A stretch of 47,523 nucleotides of DNA from Branchiostoma floridae. Taxonomy: Eukaryota; Chordata; Leptocardii; Amphioxiformes; Branchiostomatidae. Within the stretch, counting starts at the first letter, position 1. Each line of letters opens with the position of its first letter. Of this stretch, positions 1 to 11,400 are shown piece after piece. The translations under genes and the position numbers were made by a program. The notes under the pieces were generated by a model. That model was not told the DNA's origin, searched no databases, and worked only from the letters and a program-made list of their open reading frames with translations. The stretch spans positions 20,517,361 to 20,564,883 of the forward strand of contig NC_049991.1 of assembly GCF_000003815.2 (NCBI RefSeq), in the 5' to 3' direction.

Positions 1-357
1 CACTGTTAGTACATATACTATGCTGTTCTGCTATTTATGCTGCCAAAGTTACTATATTACATACAGTAGAAGCCGTTTAATTGCACACCCCATTTGCCAG
101 CACATTTCGTGCAATTATCTGGGTGGTGCAATAATGCAAATTTCATCAGCTGCATCCCACCACCACTGCATTTTGGGATTCCATGCAATTAACAGAATAA
201 TGTGGTAATCCATTTTGCAATTAACTAGCTTCTACTATATATCTAATAGGTGCATCTTAACATATTAAAGTGCTTAATACAATTAGTAGTCCAAACTGAG
301 GACTTAGGGGTGTCTTCTCTGAGCTGAGCATGCATGAATGTTGACTCTGTTTCCTAC

Positions 358-3300
358 CTTTTGTGGTGATGGTACAGTCCGGGCAGCTGGGTTCAGTGTG
401 GTAATGGTCATGCCCTTGAGCTGGCGCGAACCAATAGTGATGGTTTTGGGGGTGGACAGGGTGTCCACAGGGGGTGATAAGGGTTTCCGCTGATGAAACA
501 AAATCCAGACAAAACAGATAAACACCTTTTCATATAGAAATTCAAATACTTATACGTATATCAGATTCTATTTTGGAAACTGTTAAAGACTACAATGTCA
601 CTCTGAGTTGTTGGATTCTATAGAAACACTGCCAAGTAGTACTGAAAATATGGATCAATATCTATTAGGTCACTATGCTACCTACCAACTTACAAAGCTA
701 ACAAAACCCTTAGTGGAAGCAACCAGGGATATTATGCTGAAGCAACACATTATTTACTGTAATGATACTGACAGTTACACATGTACTTTGCTTTCACTCC
801 ATTACACATTAGACTTCAGTCACGTAAAAAAAGAGGTTTCTAAGTGTGTACCCAAGGTTGATGGCTATAGAAACAGAAGGTAGAATTTTAAAGCTTTTGT
901 CACTACAAAAGTCTACAGAGCAGTGTGTACCTGAGTCCTGGCTGTGTCGTTGATCATAGTGATGGTCATTCCTCCTGGTTTGACACTGACTGCTGGTTCT
1001 GTCTTCAGCTAACAAACACAAGTACAAGTCATTAACCATAGTGATGGTCATTCCTCCTGATTACACATTGACTTCAAGTAATAAAAACAATGAGAAGTTT
1101 AGTCTTTGCTACTTAGTCTATTTTTGCGAGTTTCATGTTGATCAAAAGAATGAGGAGTAGATTAATGGCAGGAAACAAGCGTACATATCTTTAACAAGCA
1201 GCATTCTTACCTTTTTTGGAGGACTTGGACTTCCAAAGCCTGGAATCTGTGTACAAAAAAATGCTGATATTACTTACACATTCATTGACGTTAAGAAAAT
1301 GTAGAACAGTCCGAATTTTCAGTGGTTCAATGCTATCTAATTGCATGTATCTGAAATGGCCCAGCTCTTACATACCAGCAGAAGGCGTAATACTTTGTAT
1401 AAGAAAGATTTGTGAGCAGTAAGTTTTAAGAGCAATCATTTTTATGTATGGAACTAACTGTCATACTGTCTTAGCTTCATAAACTTAATGAAACTTTCAA
1501 AACAAACTGGAAGAGATCAAGAAACAGTTTTTTTTTGTCAAGTGAACTTTGATTGGTTTTTGTGACAGATAGTACCCACCGTCATTGTGAGGTTGCCGTT
1601 TTTCTGTTTGACGCTGGTGGAGGCGCCCCCCTCCCCACCCAGGTCACCTGACTTCCTCTTCAGCTGCAGCATCTGTCGGGCATCCTTCACCACGGGCGAG
1701 GCCGGCTTCAACCGTTCCCGGGCGTCGCCTATCGTCACGGTAACCAGCTGCTTCTCCTGCTTCTTCTGCTGAAGTTTTTGCCGAGCGTCCACGGGTTGTC
1801 TGGGATAGCGAGAGAGAAAGGTTTTATACACAACTCTCAAGTAAATTAGCCTGGGTACCATCCGGATAGTAGTTCGCTACTAGTACATGTACTATGTTCG
1901 CTTCTGCTATCCGTTTGGAGACCTTCACATTAAAACTGTTTGGTGCTAACAGCAGTTAATGAGTGAAGCAAGGAATGGGTTCTACAGCGTTTGTTTGATG
2001 ACAACAGGCCTCCCACAAACACCTATTCGAACGAGCACTTGAACCCATTCCATAATTCGCTCATGTGTAGGGACCATTCTACGCCTGCATCCAAAATTTG
2101 GACGATTCCAGGCGTTACGATGGTCCGCATTCCCAGACGGAAGCACAGAGAAGCGACTGTAGAGCTAGAAGCGACGGTATATAGTATATAATGAACGCCG
2201 GAGAGAACTACTTTCCGATTGGTACCCAGGCTGCAAGTTAATGATTCTGTTGGGCACAAAATACCAAGTGGATCTGCACTTTTGTGCATCCAAATTCAAA
2301 ATTGGAGCTGTGCTTTTTCATTGTGGGAACATCAAGACTTTTTGTGTAGATAGATGGATGGACATTATACATTACCAGTTTGGGGTTATCTTAAAGGGAC
2401 CATCATGGCAAATGCCAATCAAAACTTGACTGAAGTGAAATAATCATAATAAGACAGATGATGATGAATCTTATGTTTTGGAATTTCCCAATTGAAAGAA
2501 AACTTCCCTAACAAGTAGAATGGAAAGCAGAACAGTATAAATCTAGACTTTTTGTTTGTCTGTGTTGCATTCTTGCAGTTTCCTTTCACCTTCCATCTGC
2601 TCCTCCTAGCCTCTTGTAACCTATGCAGCCTACATTAATGCTGTTTGTTGTAGATTCCACAGACATGTATAGCCTGTTGTAGCCTAGTAGCCCACATTTG
2701 CTTCTCATTACTTAGATTTCGACCTCTGACCTCCCATAGAATGTTACTTACTTTTAAGCTTCCGTAGTATTTTATTTCGCATTTCTCTAATACCATTTGT
2801 ACATACCATTTTATGTAAATTTGTCTTGTACCACAGACTGTAATTTTATGTTATTTGTAGACCTATGGTATCAGCTGTGCTGCCTATAGGTCTGTGTAAT
2901 GTACTCGTCGCATTTTGAATAAATAAAAAAAAACACTGGAGACGAAACCTAGCCCCACAAACCTCTGCTGCTGTAGCTTCTCCCGAGCATCAACCGGAGA
3001 CTTTGCCTGGAGCTTCTGACGGGCATCAACAACCTGGAGGGGACATATGGGCAGAGGTTAGACTTAGAGATGGTTTTGAGCTTAGGTAGTTTTAGAGGAT
3101 TGTTTTACTAGTCACATACAAGTCAATACAAGCTGGAAGTGAAACTTTCACTAACTCACTCACACTAACAAATATGCACAAGCAAACAGACTAGGGGTAG
3201 TACCAAGGACATTATGAGACTCACACAAACACTCACTAAAAGTAAAACTCACCGTTCTAATTCACTCACTCACTTACTCGCCCACTGACTCACTCATTCA

Positions 3301-4897
3301 ACTTCAGTGGATTGTGGACAATGAGGTACTGCTGTATGCTACTACTATTACATATATGACACATACAGTTGCAGAGGGTGTGAAATAGTATTCTCCAAGC
3401 AGACAAGCAGAGGTTGGGTCACAGAGATAGAAGTGGTCAGGATTTTTACTGGCTCCTTCCCACAGTAAAAATCCAGAATCCACTACTATTTCCATGACTC
3501 AACCTCTGCTTGGAGAAAAATTAAACAGCACATACTTTTGGTGTGTTGAGTTTCTGCCTGGCATCGAAGGGTTGTGGTCGGGTTGCCTTGGTTGCCTGGT
3601 AACTGCCACGCCCCTGAGCTGGTCTGGAAGGCTGACCTCGACCGCCCCTTCAGGGGAAAACAAGAGTAATGCTTTAACATGCAGCAGGTCACTTTTCAAT
3701 TATCATTTTGGAGACCTTGAAATCCTTTTTTCTGCATACCTGCACTGGTGCACGTAATATTGAAAATTACCTGCACCAGACAAATTTTACCTGCACCACT
3801 CTGAATTTAGGAACTATGGATCATTCTATGGACATTTCTGTTTTATACCCAGTACATGGACCAGTGCAGGTAAGGTGCAGGCAGACACCAGAAATACCTG
3901 CACAGCTCCAGTCCAATTTTACTAAGCTGCATATGCAGGTGGTATTTCGAGCCCTGCATGTGAAGCTATTGCTTCGTGGTACTTGGTCATCATTTCAACT
4001 TTTCAAGGAGTTTATTTTACATGTGGCGCAAGTGGTAACGCAATCCCGCTGCTTGGCCATCTGGATCCAATTCTGTGAATCTGTGGGCCTGAGTTCGTTC
4101 CCAGGTCGGCTCAGCTCGGACACATTGTGAGGCATTGCATTCGTCTTTTGGATGAGACTTAAAACGGGGGTCTCACGTTGACAGTAATATGAAATTCAAA
4201 ATGTCCCTTTTCATTGTAAATGCCTTCTATTTCTCTATTGTGAAGAAATGAATATATAATGTTAATATAACAATGTATGGACGTCTTAAGCTTGAAACAT
4301 AGCTATTTTAGTTATTTTAGCATGTTTTCCTATATAGTATTTTTCACTACATGTAGGTGACAGAATATAACTGTTTCTTTATCATTCTCCCTATACACAC
4401 AAGCTACCCTCTACCCCTGTGAAGACTGCAATTTCTGATGGGGCAGATCTAGAAGAAAACACATATTAAAACACGGCCAGTTGTTCATGTCAATAAAATT
4501 GATTCAAAAGTGTTGTTAATTGATTCAAACATGTATGCACCAAAGCTAAAAGCTGCAAAATTACACAGTATCTTCAAATGCAAAAATAAAGGCACAAACT
4601 AGGGTAAAATTCATACCCACTTAAAATGAATGCCGTGAGCAAGGACGAGGAAATATAATATTTTTGAGTCAACTTTCGGTCCTAAAAATTTTCACCCTTA
4701 ACTGAGCCCTCCCTTTACATGCAAATTTTTCAACTTCTCCACCAAGAAATACGCTCGCAAAACGACCCCGACCTAGCTAAACATTTTCTACAGAATGTTG
4801 TGAAAGTTGTGAGCGAGTCTAACCTGCCCCGGCCCCGTCCTGACGACCCAAAGCGCGGGTTTCTGATGATGATGTCGTCCAAAGATCTGTCCGCCAT
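358..4897 (-). CDS. POLDIP3: POLDIP3/SKAR-like RNA-binding adaptor, 5' seven exons (3' end off window)
   Basis: Seven exons join in phase on the minus strand: 4897-4824, 3647-3536, 3033-2963, 1799-1580, 1246-1211, 1008-931 and 489-358 (241 codons). All introns are GT-AG. The start is chosen because the protein opens MADRSLDDIIIRNPRFG, close to the vertebrate SKAR start (MADISLDEL...), followed by an RG-rich stretch. Six DAR motifs follow (DARQKL, DARQKL, DAREKL, DARQKL, DARERL, DARQML), the hallmark repeat of POLDIP3. The middle is Thr/Ser/Pro-rich with repeated MTIT segments. POLDIP3 links the exon junction complex and TREX to S6 kinase and translation. The C-terminal RRM is not in the window and should lie left of base 1. 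Human POLDIP3 is about 420 residues, so somewhat over half is seen. The 36-nt exon is small. A decayed copy of the 931-1008 exon lies at about 1026-1078. Confidence 0.87.
1026..1078 (-). pseudogene. Decayed tandem copy of a POLDIP3 exon (pseudo-exon)
   Basis: On the minus strand a 23-nt block (1037-1059) is identical to part of the 931-1008 exon (the residues around GGMTITM), with weaker similarity on both sides. The copy has an in-frame TAA before the conserved block, and the AG of the acceptor is not kept in place, so it is probably not spliced in. It lies directly upstream of the real exon, as expected from local tandem duplication. Confidence 0.65.
1855..2310. repeat. Intronic sequence with short inverted repeats, possible MITE remnant
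   Basis: A short inverted repeat (CGGATAG near 1862 and CTATCCG near 1905) is followed by a stretch containing a CGAACGAGCACTTGAACC-like string that recurs in the inverted-repeat element at 43225-43542. No coding potential consistent with a gene was found. Boundaries are uncertain. Confidence 0.3.
2588..2936 (+). mobile_element. Retroposon 3' end, copy 1 (polyA-tailed)
   Basis: This block matches, in inverted orientation, the element at 46609-46985. Shared strings include CTTCCATCTGCTCCT, the region around GACCTCTGACCTCCC, and the terminal GCATTTTGAATAAATAAA. It ends in AATAAATAAAAAAAAA, as expected for a SINE or the 3' end of a LINE. It sits in a POLDIP3 intron, antisense to the gene. I see no clear target-site duplication here. 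Confidence 0.7.
3130..3300. repeat. Low-complexity ACTCACTC-rich intron stretch
   Basis: Irregular repeats of ACTCACTCA and ACACTCAC lie inside a POLDIP3 intron. There is no coding signal. Confidence 0.45.
4015..4175 (+). mobile_element. tRNA-derived SINE-like element
   Basis: GTGGCGCAAGTGGTAACGC resembles a pol III A box, and GAGTTCGTTCCC about 70 bp later resembles a B box. The tail GGATGAGACTTAAAACGGGG is the kind of string found behind tRNA heads in invertebrate SINEs. It lies in the first POLDIP3 intron. The A-to-B spacing is wider than in a tRNA, so it is not a functional tRNA gene. Confidence 0.5.
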
Positions 4898-5740
4898 GTT
4901 GGACTGTCTTCACTAAACACGCAGGCTCAGGGAACAGGGCATACCACTGTTTAATGAGGGAGGTCAATTTATAGAAATTAGTAGAGAACATTTTAGTTTA
5001 TTTACTTGTATTCAACCATTCATTTATTGAAAAAAATATATTGATTTCATCATTTATAAATCTCATTCTTTTTTAAGAACTTTCACTCAAATATTTGTCT
5101 TCAAATAAGCTATTTCAGTAATACAATCCCCATTTACTGAATGGTATATCCTCATTTCTTTTCTGCATGTGTCGTACTGAGACAACTGAGGTCCTTGTTT
5201 GTATCGTCTAGAAACTGCTTTTCTCAGCCAAATAAGGCATTGACTTCATTCAGGTGAGTTCTTGGGATGTAGGTGTCAATACTTTGTCTGATTCATTTCT
5301 GCACAATACGTATAGACGTGTATTATTACCATGGAAGAGGCCAGGAAAAGTGCGTGCAAGTTCCGAAGTGAATGCCCCCCTCCCACGCTTCTCACAGCAA
5401 CTCGTTCGTTAAAAAAACCTCCTTGGTTGAGGAAGCTATTAAACCTCCTGAGAGCAAGCGCATTTAAGCCTCGGGTGGCAGAATTCAATATGAACTGGGA
5501 AAATTCAATATGTGTGGGTTAATATTCATATTGATACACGAACTCTAGATGCTTTTTGTGTTGGTCATTTTAGAGAAACGTGAAAACAAACGTTACACCA
5601 GTTTCACTTCACACTGCATATTTGGTACTAGTAGATGAAGAAGTTAGCTTCCCCTCATGATAGTAGAATTTGTGTCTTTTCTCTTGCATGTTTCGTTTAA
5701 AACTTGCATCTACCTGTTTTTCCAGATCAGACAGACCGAG
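4898..5740. promoter_or_regulatory. Divergent intergenic region between POLDIP3 and THUMPD1
   Basis: The two start codons face away from each other about 840 bp apart, so this interval must hold both promoters. A 3' splice site (TTTTCCAG at about 5718-5725) just before the THUMPD1 ATG suggests that THUMPD1 has a 5'-UTR intron. I see no strong TATA box or recognisable factor site. The rest is AT-rich. Confidence 0.45.
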
Positions 5741-7167
5741 ATGGCGGACAGGAAACGTAAGAAGGGTTACTGGCGCGGCGCGAGGAAGCGTCAGCGGATG
5801 AGCTTGGAGGTCGGCATGAAGGGCATTCTCATCACCTGCAACAAGAACGAGAAGGCCTGCGTCCGCGAGGCCTACAACCTCCTCAACGAGTACGCAGACC
5901 AGATGTATGGCCCCGAAATCACACCCTCAGATTCGGGCTCCGAATCTGAGGAGGAGGATGTGGAGGCCGCGCTCGCTAAGGAAGTGGCGCAGATGAAGGA
6001 AAAGTCTGGGAAGGACAAGCGGAGGTTCCAGGCAATGGACAGCGGCGCCAACAATGTGGTCTTCATCCAGTCCCAGGTGAAAGGCGACCATTACGCAGGC
6101 GTGGAATTTTATGGCATTCAACTTGATTTGCTAAAAAAAGCCCTTTCCTTTGAAAATGTTGGCATTTTTGAGCTGGAAATTACAGGTTTTGGCTATTTCA
6201 TTTTTTGACAAAAACAAGGCTTTTAGCTATGTTTGGGGTGTCCTGGGCAGTCTAAGATATATGTTTGCTGTCCTCCCTCAGTAGGTCAAGGTCACCAGAG
6301 TTCGTTCTGCTGCGATGTTGACATTTGCACCATTCGGAAATGAGCGAAACTTTCTAGACAGACAATATAGAAGTCAGACCAAGTCAGACTTTGCTGTCAA
6401 TGTGAGTTTACCACCGACTAAACCTCGGGTAGGTGACTTTTGACACCCCTTTTCTTTTCACCTTGCAGCTGGAGAGTCCCGACAAGCTCGTCCACCATAT
6501 TCTGGACGACATCAACGCGTCTAAGAAGTTCAAGACGCGGAACGTCTTGAGGATGATACCCGTGATGTCTGCCTGTAAGGCTTACCTGGAGAATGTGAAG
6601 AAATCTGCCGAGGAGATGTTCCCCAAGTTCTTCTCCGGTGAAGACAACCCAAGCTACGCCATCGTGTTCAAGACAAGGAACAGCGGGACCATGAAACGTG
6701 ACGAGGTCATCAAAGCGCTGGCGGGGGTCGTGTCGGAGGTCAACCCGGCGTGCAAAGTGAACTTGAACTCTCCTGACCTCGCTATCGTGATCGAGGTGAT
6801 CCGGACAGTCTGCTGCATGAGTGTGCTCAAGGACTACTTTCTCCTGAAGAAGTACAACATCCATTCCATTGTGGAGGGGACCAAAGATGACCCCAAGCCT
6901 CGAGAGGTCAAAGATCAGGGGGCTCCGAAAGGTGACCTTGAAGCTGCAAATGGGTCAGATGGTCAGGAGGACAAAGGTGACGTCAAAGTGCAAGAGACAA
7001 AGGCTGAAGGTGACAGTGGAGCATCTGATAAGAATAACTCGGGGGTTAAAGTTAAAGATGATGTGCCAGTAGTAGACAATGATGTCACAAGTCAAGGGTC
7101 AAAGGTTGTAGAAACTGATGCAGAGGGGCAGCAGACGAACAAAGAAGTGGAAGCAACAAAAGAGTAG
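5741..7167 (+). CDS. THUMPD1: THUMP domain-containing protein 1 (tRNA acetyltransferase adaptor)
   Basis: Two coding exons, 5741-6076 and 6469-7167, join in phase to 344 codons before TAG; human THUMPD1 is about 353 residues. The start follows a splice acceptor in the 5'-UTR and opens MADRKRKKGYWRGARKRQR. Diagnostic blocks match THUMPD1/Tan1: GILITCNKNEKACVREAYNL, an acidic SESEEEDVEAAL segment, SGANNVVFIQ, DKLVHHILDDI, then the THUMP domain ending near VCCMSVLKDYFLLKKYNIHS. The last 90 or so residues are Lys/Glu/Asp-rich, low-complexity and poorly conserved. The family binds tRNA through the THUMP domain and helps NAT10/Kre33 make N4-acetylcytidine in tRNA-Ser and tRNA-Leu. A candidate polyA signal follows at 7613. 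Confidence 0.93.
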
Positions 7168-7612
7168 TAAGCTAGGTTGATCATGGAGAGGGTTGAACAA
7201 ATTAAGGCCGCTTGATCATAAATGACATATCTTTGTTTGTCAACTATGGTAAAACTTTGGTTAGCTCAATAAGATTTTATCCTGGCTAGTTTGAAATTTA
7301 GAAAACTTGTTTACATCTGTAAGTGAATTTTTCAATGGTTTTTGGAGAGGTGTCTAGGCAAAGAATTAAACAAATCTATGTTTAGTGAGAATACCTGGAT
7401 ATTATTGGTAAGGTATGGATGATTGTTATGTATTTGGTCATAATTGAAACATAACATATCTTAGAAATAATGTTGAACTTGATAACAGACATCTTCTTAG
7501 TTATCATGATTGTCCTGCCAAGCCTGTACTGGTACAGCAAGAAAAATGTAATGCTTGAATCCTTACTGTCTTACATGTCAAGTAAGGAAATTTCAACATC
7601 TTGCTTTAAAAA

Positions 7613-7618
7613 AATAAA
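7613..7618 (+). other. Candidate polyadenylation signal for THUMPD1
   Basis: AATAAA lies in an A-rich run about 450 bp after the THUMPD1 stop, at a usual 3'-UTR distance. No cleavage-site evidence can be read from sequence alone. Confidence 0.4.
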
Positions 7619-7619
7619 A

Positions 7620-8448
7620 CGATAAAATATCTGCACATTGTCATCAGTTAAGTTTGTCTGAGGTTTGCTGACTTGGTACATAACTGTATATTATAGTATT
7701 AGCTCTGTAACTACTCTGTATGAATAGAACACAACAAACAGTAAGGAAAGTGACAAATATGTCCAAAAAAGTTTCTTTAATCAGAATAGTCATGTCCAAA
7801 GTATTCATATTGATGTCAAATATCTAACTCTTATTACATTCACTTTCAAATTCCTCAAAATTCAATATTAGCAGATATTCCTAACAATTGCAGTTACATG
7901 TATGTAGATCATTGATGTACAGAGGCAAATTAGACGCCATGGACTTTTCTATGAATCATTTTTGCATGCTGGGAAAAACTAAAAACCCTGGGTAGAGTAG
8001 TTGTCATGACAATATAGTTCAGGCCAGACACAATTATACGTCATAAATAATACATTAGTTGAAATATTCAGGAGCAGCATCAAAATATCTTCAATCAGTG
8101 AGTAAGAAAGACTTGATGGAAGTTGATGCTGTTTGAAATATGTGACTCTATAGAGGATTTCTTACAGTATCCAAGTAGCTTGCATTCTTCATCAGCCTGT
8201 ATGGACCTTCTATGCGACTGAGTTTTCTACAGCTTTTGGTGCTGATTTGTGCTGCCAAAAGCTGCACATAAAACTTCCAGCCTACAAGGTCTGCACAGGA
8301 GGTTTACCAAACCCTCCACTGTTTTGTGACCACCACATTTGACAAAGAATGGTAGATGCCACTCCAGAGCCTCTCAAGCTTACACCCTTATGTCCAGAGT
8401 ATCAGTTTGATTTCCTAATTACTTTAAAAAATTGCAGCATAGTTCTAT
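7620..8448. other. Intergenic region between convergent THUMPD1 and DESI1-like genes
   Basis: AT-rich sequence between two convergent stop codons, so it should hold the 3' UTR of the minus-strand gene. No coding exon was recognised. Confidence 0.4.
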
Positions 8449-11400
8449 CTAGGAGACAAGTTGCTGGTACTGATGACACAATGTCTTCAGTCTGTCGGAC
8501 TGTGAGGAGTAGGGACTCAGGTCCACACCAATGGCCTGGGCAAGTCCACTGACCTGGAGAGGGGTAGAAATATATTGATAGCAGACTTCCTTCCTCTGAC
8601 AGCCAGTTTTCAGAAATGCGTGTGCGCAGGGCTAATGTCAAAGCAGATATTAGAAGGTATGCCAAATAGCTGTAACTCAAGCAACTGGACGTTTTAGATA
8701 ACATCTGAAGAGATTGATCTGGTTGGAGAGCAGATTTTTGTATCCTAACGATTAATTGTTATGTAAAAGCCAATGTTTAAGGAGTCCAAAGGAAACAACT
8801 GTAAGACAAGTTTAGACAATGATGATTGAATTGGATGTTATTTGAAACGTCTAATCATTTCCATAATCATATCCAGTTGCTTAAGTGTCTGCTATTTGGC
8901 TATCTTTTTTGAATGTCTAACCTTCATGTACGAAGGCTGTTACAAAAAATTTACGTAAGAATTTAATATGGTTACAGATTTCCCAGATAGGAGTTACTCA
9001 AACACTTGCATATGACACTGTCAGAGACAGTGACACTGATAGTGGATGCTATCTAAAACGTCTGACCGCCCAAATCATGTACAGTTGCTTGTGAGTAACT
9101 GCTATTTGGCGTATGTTATTACCTGGATGTCAAGCCTTCATCGACATATTGCTACAGATTGAAACTGGATCATTTGTATTTCAGAAAATGTTTTGTAAAA
9201 TGTATATCCCAGTAGGCAGTTTACAGCTCGACAGTCAGTGTTTAAACTCTTAACCTTACCTGAGTGAATGATGTCATCAACTGGACAAGTGAAGACAAAC
9301 TTCGAAATGCTGAAATATTTAGAAAATAACAACATGATTGACAAATTGCACAGACCATTTGAAAGTTTATTATGTTTGTTTTATTTGGATCTCCATTAGT
9401 GTTAACGTTACATACAGTTTCACTATTCTTCCTGGAGTCTGTAACAAAATCTATACAATTTGTTTTGATCTTCCACAAGACAAATAAAAGAAAACTACCA
9501 AATTGAATATGGAATTGGTCTCTTTAACATATATTATAACCTATAAGTAGTAACCTCTAAAAGTACCACATCGAATACGAAGAAAATATGACAGTTGGGA
9601 AATCAGAATAAGCACAACAAAGTCAAATCTGGATCAAAGAAGAACCATTTCTCACCTTCAGGTTCGGGTACAGTTTCCCCCAAACATTGCAGCAGGGCAC
9701 TGGCTAACTCTACTGCACTGTCTTCTGTTACCTGGGGTTAAAATAATAGGACACACTTAAATAGTGCTGGTTTAAATATTTCTACATGTCATCTGTTACC
9801 AGGGTAGCCAAAAATTTGCCCCAGTTGACTACCAGATACCGTGGGTACCCCCCAAGGTGTTCCCCACGGGTAGGTCACATACCGGTATACAGTATCTATT
9901 TGTTACCGGGTCCCGGGTTCATTTTAACCCGATGCCGGCCGGACTCAAAAGTACCCTGGGAGCTGCAAGGTGTGCCACGGGGCCACTTAGGGGGTCACAT
10001 CTGACAGTGCCAAAAAAAGCCTGTGAAATGTCCAGCAGGGCCCCTTTGTCCAATTGGGACCTACAGTAAGTCTGACCTGTGAAGACATAATGAGCAGAAT
10101 ACATGTGCAGCAGGTTGTTAAAAGCTCACCTGCCCCAGGCATAGGTTATACACCAACACTGTGGCGTTTTTCCTGAGATCTGCCTCCTCTGACAGCAGCC
10201 CTGTCACCGTCGCCTTGACAACCACCTGTTGATTGACAACCTGCTCCCCTCCCATTGGTCCCTGCTCGGTCCTCAGTAACCAACCATGGCTCCCCTGGTC
10301 ACTGCAGATGTTGGATAACTACAGGAGAAGAAATCATGTTATATTTAGAATTAGAAAAGAAACATTTGATGTACACACAGAATAAATGTAATGCACTTAT
10401 TTGTCATAGATATTTATATATATATAGATAAAATGGCATGGTCAGTTATCACATAATCTTGAGTGTATCATTCACAAAATCTATTCTTTCATAGAGTGAC
10501 AAAAGGGTGAAAACATGACAGGCTGCACATGAATTCATCCTTTTCAAAGCCCAATAGATGTTCACAACCCCCCAACTTTTTCCCTCAACGAATTTTAGAG
10601 AGAGAGAAAGAAAGATAATTTGTCCTAATTTCAGTGTGTTCTGTTGTCCTTTAAACCATACTTTTACATCTTACATCATATTCCAATCATAAATTCAAGT
10701 TTTTCACATAAGTCTAATTTGGTTACTGTACATTATACCTCAACAATCCCCGTGCAGCGAAAAGACATCCTTACCATTTTTGTAGTAGCAACTTGCAACG
10801 TCAGTGGTTGGATGGTGTCAAATCTGTGTAGGAAGAGTACAATAGAACTGTGTATGTCTGCACTAAGCAGCGCCCCCTGTACTTCAGGCCTTGTCACTGC
10901 AGCTTGTAGAGCCTGGACCACCTGGAGTTTGGCTTCTTGAGGCAACGTTTCACTCACAAGGCTCCTTCCTATAGAAGAGGAAAATTTGTTTCTTTGGCTA
11001 CATCATCTTAAACCTTGCTTTTGATGGATATGGAACAAAGTTACAACTGTCAAACAAAAAATAACTGCCCAAGCCAATCACATCGTACTGTGAGGAATTC
11101 TAATAAAGGAATAAAGAAATAAAGACAGAAATGTAATATATAACAAGCCTCTAAAAAGGTGTATGGTTTACCCTTAACAGGGTAGCCTACGTATGAGACT
11201 TTCTGGCACTATGCGACCTGGCGCTACAGGAGTTTGGGCACTTACAAGAAGAGGAAGTAAGACATACCCAGTATTCTGACTGCCTCTCCGTTAAACTGAA
11301 CCCCATTCTGGTTCTGTAGGAAGTCACAGAACTGTTGCAGACTTGTCCTCTCTGTCTCTGTAAGGCTGGGCAAAACTTTCTCCCTCAGGCTAGCAGCAAT

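Noticed and set aside
4020-4110. tRNA gene
   Set aside because: A- and B-box-like strings exist but the cloverleaf cannot be formed and the spacing is too long; called SINE-like instead.
5331-5522. Small plus-strand frame upstream of THUMPD1
   Set aside because: No coding bias or splice sites; it overlaps the divergent promoter interval.
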